The notes under the pieces are model-generated. The model had not been told where the DNA came from. It was given only the letters and a program-made list of their open reading frames with translations, and ran no database searches. Made by a program: the position numbers and the translations under genes. This document shows, in pieces, positions 5,413 through 11,481 of a stretch of 11,481 nucleotides of DNA (its first letter is position 1; each line of letters begins with the position of its first letter). Source of the stretch: an uncultured Eubacteriales bacterium (lineage in GTDB: Bacteria > Bacillota > Clostridia > Monoglobales > Firm-18). The stretch spans positions 1-11,481 of the forward strand of contig CAJLYO010000032.1 in the NCBI GenBank assembly GCA_905210885.1, read 5' to 3'.

Positions 5413-8046
5413 TTGGAAAAATTAGGATTGAACGAAATTCGTGAAAAATACCTTTCTTTTTTTGAAAGCAAAGGGCATTTAAGACTGCCCAGCTTTTCTC
5501 TCGTTCCGCAAAACGACAATTCTCTTTTGCTGATTAACGCCGGAATGGCGCCCCTTAAATCATACTTTACGGGAAAGGAAACTCCTCCTTCAAAAAGGGT
5601 TACCACATGCCAGAAGTGCATAAGAACTCCCGATATCGAACGCGTGGGCAAAACCGCGCGCCACGGCACGTTTTTTGAAATGCTGGGCAATTTCAGCTTC
5701 GGCGACTATTTTAAAAACGAGGCTACCGCATGGGCATGGGAATTTATAACCAAGGTTTTGGAGCTTCCCACGGACAAGCTTTGGGTTACCATTTACGAGG
5801 ACGACGACGAGGCGTTTAAAATCTGGACGGAAAAAGTCGGCGTTCCGGCGGACAGAATCGTGCGCATGGGCAAAGAGGATAATTTCTGGGAAATAGGCAC
5901 AGGTCCCTGCGGTCCGTGCTCCGAGATATATTTTGACAGAGGCGAACAGTACGGCTGCAGCAGCCCCGACTGCGGAGTGGGCTGCGACTGCGACAGATAC
6001 TGCGAGTTCTGGAACCTTGTATTCACACAGTTTGACAAGGATGAGGACGGAAACTACAACAGACTCGCACACCCCAATATCGACACGGGTATGGGTCTTG
6101 AGCGTATCGCCGCAATTATGCAGGGCGTGGACAACCTTTTTGAGGTTGATACCGTAAGAAACATTATGCGCCACGTTTCAAAAATCGCAAATATAAACTA
6201 TCACGACAACGAGCAGTCGGACGTATCTCTGCGCGTTATTACCGACCATATCCGCGGTACGGTGTTTATGATAAGCGACGGAATTATGCCATCAAACGAA
6301 GGCAGAGGCTACGTTTTGCGCCGTCTGCTGCGTCATGCCGCACGTCACGGAAAACTTATCGGAATCAACAAGCCCTTTCTGTATGAAATCGTGGACACGG
6401 TTGTTAAGGAAAACGCCGGCGCTTATCCCGAGCTTGCCGAGAAGGTTGACTTTATAAAGCGCGTTGTTAAAAACGAGGAAGAAAACTTCGACAAAACCAT
6501 TGACCAGGGTCTTATAATTTTAAATGATTACATTGACGAGTTAAAGGCGGAGGGTAAGGACACTTTAGACGGCGAAAAGGCGTTTAAGCTGTATGACACC
6601 TACGGTTTCCCCCTTGACCTTACACTGGAAATTGCCGCCGAGAAAAACATAAAAATCGACAGCGACGGCTTTGATAAATATATGAAGGAACAGCAGGAGC
6701 GCTCGCGCGCGGGCAGAGGCGATGACGAGGGTGCCGGCTGGGACGAGAATATTTATGCCGATTTGGACTTCGGCGCTACGGAATTTTTAGGCTACGACCG
6801 GTCCGAGTGCGAGGCGCACGTTGCCGCAATTTCCGTTGACGGAAAGCTGTGCGAAAACGCGCCTGCCGGAAGCGAAGCTGTAATTATTCTGGATAAAACC
6901 GTATGCTACGGTGAAAGCGGCGGTGAAATCGGCGACAAAGGCCGCATAACCGGTCAGGGCAACGGCGTTATCACCGATGTTCAGAAGTTAAAGGACGGAA
7001 AGTTCCTTCACATGGTAACGGTTAAGGAGGGCATGTTTGAAGTAGGCGACAGAGTTGTTGTTGCATACGATGTGCCTTCAAGAGAGGCTATCAGAAGAAA
7101 CCACAGCGCAACCCACCTTCTGCAAAAGGCACTGCGCGAGGTTCTGGGAAATCACGTTTCGCAAAGCGGTTCTTTGGTAACAGATTCCCATCTGCGTTTT
7201 GACTTTACTCATTTTTCGGCTATGACCCGCGAGGAGCTTGACGAGGTTGAAAACCGCGTAAATGCTGCGATTGTAAAGTCACTGACCGTTAACATTAAGG
7301 TTATGCCTGTTGAAGAGGCTAAAAAGACGGGAGCAATGGCGCTGTTCGGCGAGAAGTACGGCGACACCGTCCGCGTTGTAAACATGGGCGATTATTCAAT
7401 AGAATTCTGCGGCGGCTGCCATGTTGACAACACTGCGCAAATCGGATTGTTTAAGATAGTAAGCGAAAGCGGCGTTGCGGCAGGCACAAGACGTATCGAG
7501 GCTGTAACAGGTCTTGAGATTTTAAAGCGTCTCCGCGAGGCTGAACGTAATTTGAATATTGTTGCGGACACTCTTAAGACCACTCCGGCTGCATTAATGA
7601 GCAGAGCTTCGGCATTTGTGGACGAGCTAAAAAATGCAAAGCGCGAAATTTCGGCGTTAAAGAGCAAAAATGCCGGCGAAGTTGTGGACGACATGATAAA
7701 GAGCGCAATCGATATTGACGGCGTAAAGGTTATTGCCGCAAAGCTTGACGATTTTGACAGAGACGGACTTTTAGAGCTGGGTGACAAGATTAAGGCAAAG
7801 GTTAAAAACACCGTTATGGTATTTGCCACAACTCAAAACGATAAAATCAACTTCGTTTCCATGGCGACAAAGGACGCTGTTGAAAACGGCGTTAACGCAG
7901 GCAAAATCATAGGCGAAATCGCAAAAATCGCCGGAGGCGGAGGCGGCGGACGTCCCGACACCGCACAGGCAGGCGGAAAAATCAAGGAAAAGGTTGACGA
8001 GGCAATTTCAAACGTTGTCAGCGTTGTTAAAAAGCATATAAAATAA
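5413..8046 (+). CDS. alaS: Alanine--tRNA ligase (AlaS)
   Basis: Charges tRNA-Ala with alanine in the cytosol, using ATP, and clears mischarged Ser- or Gly-tRNA-Ala. From the TTG at 5413 it is 877 aa, close to the roughly 875 aa usual for bacteria; the in-frame GTG at 5404 would add three residues. The class II catalytic domain fills about 1-240 (GLNEIREKYLSFFESKGH, TCQKCIRTPDIERVGKT, HGTFFEMLGNFSFGDYF, then DTGMGLERI as motif 3), followed by the tRNA-recognition domain to about 450. The editing domain has its zinc ligands: HSATH (His564, His568) and CGGCH (Cys666, His670). A coiled-coil-like stretch near 705-755 and the C-Ala domain with the Gly-rich AGGGGGGRPDTAQAGGK close the protein. A Cys-rich insert (Cys182, 187, 191, 193, 197) sits in the catalytic domain. 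It has its own promoter and is followed 11 nt later by a HIT gene. Confidence 0.97.
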   Translation: MEKLGLNEIREKYLSFFESKGHLRLPSFSLVPQNDNSLLLINAGMAPLKSYFTGKETPPSKRVTTCQKCIRTPDIERVGKTARHGTFFEMLGNFSFGDYFKNEATAWAWEFITKVLELPTDKLWVTIYEDDDEAFKIWTEKVGVPADRIVRMGKEDNFWEIGTGPCGPCSEIYFDRGEQYGCSSPDCGVGCDCDRYCEFWNLVFTQFDKDEDGNYNRLAHPNIDTGMGLERIAAIMQGVDNLFEVDTVRNIMRHVSKIANINYHDNEQSDVSLRVITDHIRGTVFMISDGIMPSNEGRGYVLRRLLRHAARHGKLIGINKPFLYEIVDTVVKENAGAYPELAEKVDFIKRVVKNEEENFDKTIDQGLIILNDYIDELKAEGKDTLDGEKAFKLYDTYGFPLDLTLEIAAEKNIKIDSDGFDKYMKEQQERSRAGRGDDEGAGWDENIYADLDFGATEFLGYDRSECEAHVAAISVDGKLCENAPAGSEAVIILDKTVCYGESGGEIGDKGRITGQGNGVITDVQKLKDGKFLHMVTVKEGMFEVGDRVVVAYDVPSREAIRRNHSATHLLQKALREVLGNHVSQSGSLVTDSHLRFDFTHFSAMTREELDEVENRVNAAIVKSLTVNIKVMPVEEAKKTGAMALFGEKYGDTVRVVNMGDYSIEFCGGCHVDNTAQIGLFKIVSESGVAAGTRRIEAVTGLEILKRLREAERNLNIVADTLKTTPAALMSRASAFVDELKNAKREISALKSKNAGEVVDDMIKSAIDIDGVKVIAAKLDDFDRDGLLELGDKIKAKVKNTVMVFATTQNDKINFVSMATKDAVENGVNAGKIIGEIAKIAGGGGGGRPDTAQAGGKIKEKVDEAISNVVSVVKKHIK

Positions 8047-8057
8047 GGAGGATTTCA

Positions 8058-8399
8058 ATGGACTGCTTATTCTGCAAAATAATAAACGGCGAAATACCAA
8101 GCAAAAAGGTCTATGAGGACGAATTCGTGTATTCGTTTTACGATATCGAACCCCAGGCACCTTTTCACGTGCTTATAATTCCGAAACAGCACATTTCGTC
8201 ATCATTGGAAATTAATGAGGATAATATGGACATTGCAGGGCATGTTTTTGTCGCAGCGGCAAAAATCGCCAGGGAGCACGGTATCGCCGAAAACGGCTAC
8301 CGCCTTGTAACAAATGTCGGACGCGACGGCGGTCAGACCGTGGGACATCTGCATTTTCATATGCTTGGCGGCAGAAGCCTTCAGTGGCCTCCGGGTTGA
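8058..8399 (+). CDS. HIT (histidine triad) family protein, Hint type
   Basis: The product is 113 aa, the full length for a bacterial Hint-type protein. AAGGAGG (8045-8051) lies 6 nt before the ATG and overlaps the alaS stop codon. The histidine triad is VGHLHFHML (His97, His99, His101), followed by GGRSLQWPPG as in Hint proteins. CLFC (Cys3, Cys6) near the start, together with later His residues such as His45, fits the zinc site of many bacterial members. The family consists of homodimeric cytosolic nucleotide phosphoramidate hydrolases that act on AMP-lysine, AMP-NH2 and aminoacyl-adenylates, forming a His-AMP intermediate. The 11-nt gap indicates co-transcription with alaS, which makes stray alanyl-AMP a possible substrate; that is inference. 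The closest functional match cannot be set without a search. Confidence 0.95.
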   Translation: MDCLFCKIINGEIPSKKVYEDEFVYSFYDIEPQAPFHVLIIPKQHISSSLEINEDNMDIAGHVFVAAAKIAREHGIAENGYRLVTNVGRDGGQTVGHLHFHMLGGRSLQWPPG

Positions 8400-8404
8400 T
8401 TTTT

Positions 8405-8490
8405 CGTGCACAGCGTATCGATATATGACTGTAGGGAACGACCCCGAGTGTCGTTCCGTGCACACACCGCATCGTCCCGTAACTGCACGG
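8405..8490. repeat. Short direct and inverted repeats around hairpin copy 2
   Basis: CGTGCACA occurs at 8405-8412 and again at 8457-8464, on either side of the hairpin repeat. CCGTGCA (8456-8462) also matches TGCACGG (8484-8490) as a 7-bp inverted repeat with a 21-nt spacer. The rest of the gap 8400-8537 holds no gene and no complete promoter that I can see. Confidence 0.35.
8430..8458 (+). repeat. Intergenic hairpin repeat, copy 2
   Basis: GGAACGAC (8435-8442) pairs with GTCGTTCC (8450-8457) around a 7-nt loop, with the same TGTAGGGA head and CCG tail as copy 1 at 510-537. It lies 30 nt after the HIT stop codon, in the 138-bp gap before ftsK. Compared with copy 1, the fourth stem pair has changed from G-C to A-T on both sides, so pairing is kept. 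No T tract follows, so termination here is unlikely. Confidence 0.65.
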
Positions 8491-8537
8491 CACATTTATA
8501 ATTAACCCAAATCAAAACTGACTAACGGAGGTATATA

Positions 8538-10976
8538 ATGGCTCGCTCAACCGGTACAAGCGGCAAAAAAAGCCAATCCCCCGCAAAACGGAGGAGCAAA
8601 AAAAGAGACAAACATGTAAACTACGAGGTTATATGCCTTGTAATAATCGCGGCGGCAATACTTATCGGCTTAAGCTTTTTCACCACTGCAATCGACCCCC
8701 TGGGCGCATTTGTAAAGAACCTGTTTTTGGGACTTTTCGGCGCTCCGGGTTATTTGCTGTGCTTTATTTTGCTTGGCTGCGGTATTCATTTTATCATAAA
8801 ACGGGATATTACCGCCTATAAAAGCAAATATGTAATGATGACTATTCTTGTGGCGTTTATAAGCGCGTTTTGGAACGTTGCCGTAAAATCCACGTCGGGA
8901 AATTACTGGACGCTTGGCACACAAGGCGTCGGCGGCGGTATTATCGGCGGATTTGTTTCAAAGCCCCTTTACTCTCTGTGCAGCTATTGGGGCAGTCTTA
9001 TAATATTGGGTACATTAATCGTCATACTTGCAATTTTAATATTTGAAATATCCCTTGCAAAGGTAGGAAAAGCGGTTTACAATAACGTTGCCGAGAAATT
9101 CTATGAGGATGACGACGTTTACGAAGAGGACGAAAGCATTTCCGCTCCATCCGAAATGCCTACCAAAATGAAACGCGAATATAAAGAAATCAAAAAGAAA
9201 ATTTTTGATTTTGAAAAAGAGTTCGGCGAGGCATTTGAACCAAAGCATGACGAACCGAAGTCCAAACCGAAACCTGAGGAAACTCCACTTCCCGAACAGC
9301 CGCCCGAGGAACCCATTGCCGTTCCGGAGCCTTTTGCTGAGGTGCAAAACGAGGTTCAGGCTACGCAGGTTCCCGATGAGGACAAAATTTCGGAGGCGAT
9401 TGACGCCGCTACCGAGTATGCTCTTTTGCCCAAGAAAAAGAAAAAAGAGGCCCCCGAGCCTGTGGAAATCGAGGTTAAGCATGACCTTGCGGACTACTCC
9501 TTCCCTGAGCTTTCCTTCCTCCGCGAGGGCGAAAAGCCTTCCGCTATGGCACAGGAGGCTCTCGAGCGCACGGCTCAGCGCCTTATTTCAACCCTTAAAT
9601 CCTTCGGCGTTGAGGCAAAAATCGTTGATTACAGCCGCGGACCTACGATTACGCGATACGAACTTCAGCCGAGTGCAGGCGTAAAAATTTCAAAAATCAC
9701 AAACCTTGCCGACGATATTGCTTTAAGCCTTGCGGCGGTGGGTGTAAGAATAGAACCTATTGCCGGAAAATCCGCAATAGGAATAGAAGTGCCCAACGAG
9801 TACCAAAGTGCGGTTTATATCCGCGAGGTACTGGGCACGCCGGAATTTGCAAACTTTAAAAGCAAGCTTGCCTTTGCACTGGGCAAGGATATTTCCGGAA
9901 AGCCCGTTGTGGGCGATATCGCAAGAATGCCCCATCTTTTGATTGCCGGTTCTACCGGTTCGGGTAAATCGGTATGCATAAATACGCTTATTACGAGTAT
10001 ATTGTATAAGGCGACGCCAAACGAGGTAAAGCTTGTAATGGTTGACCCGAAGGTGGTTGAGCTTGGCGTGTACAACGGCATACCACATCTTCTGATACCT
10101 GTTGTGACAGACCCGCGCAAGGCGGCAGGCGCTCTGCAGTGGGCTGTTAACGAAATGACAAACAGATACAAGCTTTTTGCGGACAACAACGTCCGTGACC
10201 TTAAGGGTTATAACGCATGGGCAAAGGAAAATGAAAAAGAGGAGCTGCCGCAGATAGTAATTATTATCGACGAGCTTGCCGACCTTATGATGATTGCCCC
10301 CCATGACGTTGAGGACAGCATATGCCGTCTTGCGCAGATGGCGCGTGCTGCCGGAATGCACCTGGTTATTGCGACCCAAAGACCGTCAGTTGACGTTATC
10401 ACAGGTATTATCAAGGCAAACATTCCGTCGCGAATTGCCTTCGCCGTTTCGTCATACGTAGACAGTAAAACAATCCTTGACATGGGCGGCGCGGAAAAGC
10501 TTTTGGGACGCGGCGACATGCTGTACAGCCCCATCGGCGCGGCAAAACCCATACGTGTTCAGGGCGCGTTTGTTACCGACAAAGAGGTTGAACATATTGT
10601 AAACTTCATTAAAGGACAAAACGAAGCCGAGTACAATCAGGACGTTATCGAGCAGATTGAAAATGCCGGAGAAACCCCTCGCGCCAAGGAAGAGCGCGGC
10701 GGTGACGCAGACGAGCTTCTGCCCCAGGCGGTGGAAATGGCAATTGACGCCGGGCAGGCTTCCGTTGCGATGTATCAGAGAAGGTTAAAGGTTGGCTATC
10801 AGCGCGCTGCGCGCCTTGTAGACCAAATGGAGGAACGCGGAATTATCGGTCCTTTTGACGGCACGAAGGCACGCGAAGTGCTTATAACAAAAGCCGAGTG
10901 GTATGAAATGTTCATGAGGAATGACGACTCTGCCGAAAACGGCGGCGCCGAAGACTTTGAAGAAAATACAGAATAA
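8538..10976 (+). CDS. ftsK: FtsK/SpoIIIE-family DNA translocase
   Basis: Septum-bound, ATP-driven pump that moves chromosomal DNA through the closing division or sporulation septum. The ATG at 8538 follows CGGAGG with a 6-nt gap. The 812 aa are a little longer than B. subtilis SpoIIIE (787). After a basic N-terminus (residues 1-26), four or five membrane segments are visible: about 30-50, 70-88, 98-116, possibly 129-142, and 151-171. A charged, Pro- and Glu-rich linker runs to about 315, with a KKKKK stretch near 299-303. The motor follows: an alpha region about 320-450, Walker A GSTGSGKS (471-478), Walker B VIIIDE (574-579) and ATQRPSVDVITG (612-623). The C-terminal winged-helix gamma domain (about 726-790, with YQRRLKVGYQRAARLVDQM) reads polar DNA motifs. 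Sequence alone does not separate FtsK from SpoIIIE use. The phosphomutase gene starts 13 nt downstream, suggesting one operon. Confidence 0.96.
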   Translation: MARSTGTSGKKSQSPAKRRSKKRDKHVNYEVICLVIIAAAILIGLSFFTTAIDPLGAFVKNLFLGLFGAPGYLLCFILLGCGIHFIIKRDITAYKSKYVMMTILVAFISAFWNVAVKSTSGNYWTLGTQGVGGGIIGGFVSKPLYSLCSYWGSLIILGTLIVILAILIFEISLAKVGKAVYNNVAEKFYEDDDVYEEDESISAPSEMPTKMKREYKEIKKKIFDFEKEFGEAFEPKHDEPKSKPKPEETPLPEQPPEEPIAVPEPFAEVQNEVQATQVPDEDKISEAIDAATEYALLPKKKKKEAPEPVEIEVKHDLADYSFPELSFLREGEKPSAMAQEALERTAQRLISTLKSFGVEAKIVDYSRGPTITRYELQPSAGVKISKITNLADDIALSLAAVGVRIEPIAGKSAIGIEVPNEYQSAVYIREVLGTPEFANFKSKLAFALGKDISGKPVVGDIARMPHLLIAGSTGSGKSVCINTLITSILYKATPNEVKLVMVDPKVVELGVYNGIPHLLIPVVTDPRKAAGALQWAVNEMTNRYKLFADNNVRDLKGYNAWAKENEKEELPQIVIIIDELADLMMIAPHDVEDSICRLAQMARAAGMHLVIATQRPSVDVITGIIKANIPSRIAFAVSSYVDSKTILDMGGAEKLLGRGDMLYSPIGAAKPIRVQGAFVTDKEVEHIVNFIKGQNEAEYNQDVIEQIENAGETPRAKEERGGDADELLPQAVEMAIDAGQASVAMYQRRLKVGYQRAARLVDQMEERGIIGPFDGTKAREVLITKAEWYEMFMRNDDSAENGGAEDFEENTE

Positions 10977-10989
10977 AGGAGAAATTGGC

Positions 10990-11481
10990 ATGGATTACAA
11001 ACAGGAGTACGAAAAGTGGCTTTCATATCCGGAGCTGGAAAAAAGCCTTAAAGACGAGCTTATTTCCATTAAGGACAACGAGGCTGAAATAAAGGAACGC
11101 TTTTACCGCGAGCTTGAGTTCGGAACCGCGGGACTTCGCGGAATTTTGGGCGCAGGCACAAACAACATGAACATATACGTTGTAAGAAAGGCAACCCAGG
11201 GCATCGCCGACTATATTTTAAGCCGCGACCCGTCATATAAAGACAGAGGCGTTGCAATCGCTTACGACTCAAGAAACTGCTCGCCGGAATTTGCCCGGGA
11301 GGCGGCTTTGACCCTTTGCGCAAACGGAATTAAAGCGTATCTTTTTGACGAGCTGCGCCCCGTGCCCGAGCTTTCCTTTACGGTGCGTCATTTAAAGACG
11401 ATTGCCGGAATAGTAATAACCGCGTCCCACAACCCCAAGGAATACAACGGCTACAAGGTGTACTGGGAGGACGGCAGCCAG
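10990..11481 (+). CDS. pgcA: Phospho-sugar mutase (alpha-phosphoglucomutase, PgcA type), 5' part
   Basis: The frame is open from the ATG at 10990 to the last base of the window, 164 complete codons; the family is usually about 570-580 aa, so about 70% is missing. AAGGAG (10976-10981) lies 8 nt before the ATG. The start (YEKWLSYPEL), EFGTAGLRGILGAGTNNMN (43-61), AYDSR (91-95) and the active-site loop TASHNPKEYNGYK (144-156) match B. subtilis PgcA-type alpha-D-phosphohexomutases. Ser146 in TASHNP is the phosphorylated catalytic serine. The enzyme interconverts glucose 6-phosphate and glucose 1-phosphate, which feeds UDP-glucose and cell-envelope polymers; phosphomannomutase or other hexose activity is possible. 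Metal-binding and sugar-specificity motifs lie beyond the window. It follows ftsK by 13 nt and is probably co-transcribed. Confidence 0.93.
   Translation, partial: MDYKQEYEKWLSYPELEKSLKDELISIKDNEAEIKERFYRELEFGTAGLRGILGAGTNNMNIYVVRKATQGIADYILSRDPSYKDRGVAIAYDSRNCSPEFAREAALTLCANGIKAYLFDELRPVPELSFTVRHLKTIAGIVITASHNPKEYNGYKVYWEDGSQ

Noticed and set aside
5590..6174. Minus-strand open frame of 194 codons
   Set aside because: Antisense to the conserved catalytic domain of alaS and without recognisable domains; a shadow frame.
7392..7829. Minus-strand open frame of 145 codons
   Set aside because: Antisense to the AlaS editing and C-terminal regions, Ser-rich and without an RBS or family motif.
8497..8502. 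TATAAT as a -10 box for ftsK
   Set aside because: No -35-like hexamer is found 16-18 nt upstream (the 8474-8479 region reads GTCCCG). It may be a chance AT-rich match, so I do not call a promoter.
8202..8505. Several small overlapping frames around the 3' end of the HIT gene
   Set aside because: They are alternative frames of the HIT coding region running into the gap, with no RBS and no conserved sequence.
9205..9684. Plus-strand open frame of 159 codons overlapping ftsK
   Set aside because: Out of frame with the ftsK linker and start of its motor; Arg-, Ser- and Pro-rich, as expected from a frame-shifted reading of this DNA.
9723..10379. Long minus-strand open frame of 218 codons
   Set aside because: It lies wholly inside the motor domain of ftsK, antisense to conserved Walker motifs, with low-complexity composition and no RBS. 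It is a shadow of the real gene.

Overview
The window looks like a chromosomal segment from a low-to-mid GC Firmicute of class Clostridia, probably an anaerobe with an S-layer. This rests on Gram-positive Shine-Dalgarno sites (GGAGG types), clear sigma-A promoters, two exported proteins with SLH (S-layer homology) modules, and clostridial-looking AlaS, HIT, FtsK/SpoIIIE and PgcA-type phosphomutase sequences. I cannot fix the genus. No phage, transposase, CRISPR array, tRNA or rRNA is visible.

Layout. (1) 1-486: 3' end of an SGNH/GDSL hydrolase gene, plus strand. (2) 487-591: convergent gap with a small hairpin repeat and a terminator that can work both ways. (3) 592-2409, minus strand: a 605-aa exported SLH protein with about five tandem beta-rich repeats. 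(4) 2410-2615: divergent control region with one promoter leftward and up to two rightward, the latter overlapping a perfect inverted repeat. (5) 2616-5291, plus strand: an 891-aa SLH protein that looks like a strongly expressed S-layer component, closed by a strong terminator at 5302-5335. (6) 5346 to the end, plus strand: a good promoter, then alaS, a HIT/Hint-family protein 11 nt later, a 138-bp gap with a second copy of the hairpin repeat, ftsK/spoIIIE, and 13 nt later the 5' part of a phospho-sugar mutase gene (pgcA type), cut by the window end.

How the genes fit together. The two divergent SLH genes form a cell-surface unit. Both proteins have a signal peptide, three N-terminal SLH modules that would bind secondary cell-wall polymer, and long beta-module tails. 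The alaS side is housekeeping: tRNA-Ala charging, a nucleotide/aminoacyl-phosphoramidate hydrolase, chromosome translocation at septation or sporulation, and glucose-phosphate interconversion feeding envelope polymers. Only the promoter before alaS and tight RBS-linked gaps are seen, so alaS-HIT and ftsK-pgcA are likely co-transcribed pairs. Whether the gap at 8400-8537 separates two units is open.

I see no convincing new defence or mobile system. The points most worth a second look are the interlocking inverted repeats at the S-layer promoter, the dispersed hairpin repeat with a compensatory base-pair change between its two copies, the shared modular design of the divergent SLH pair, and the alaS-HIT linkage.
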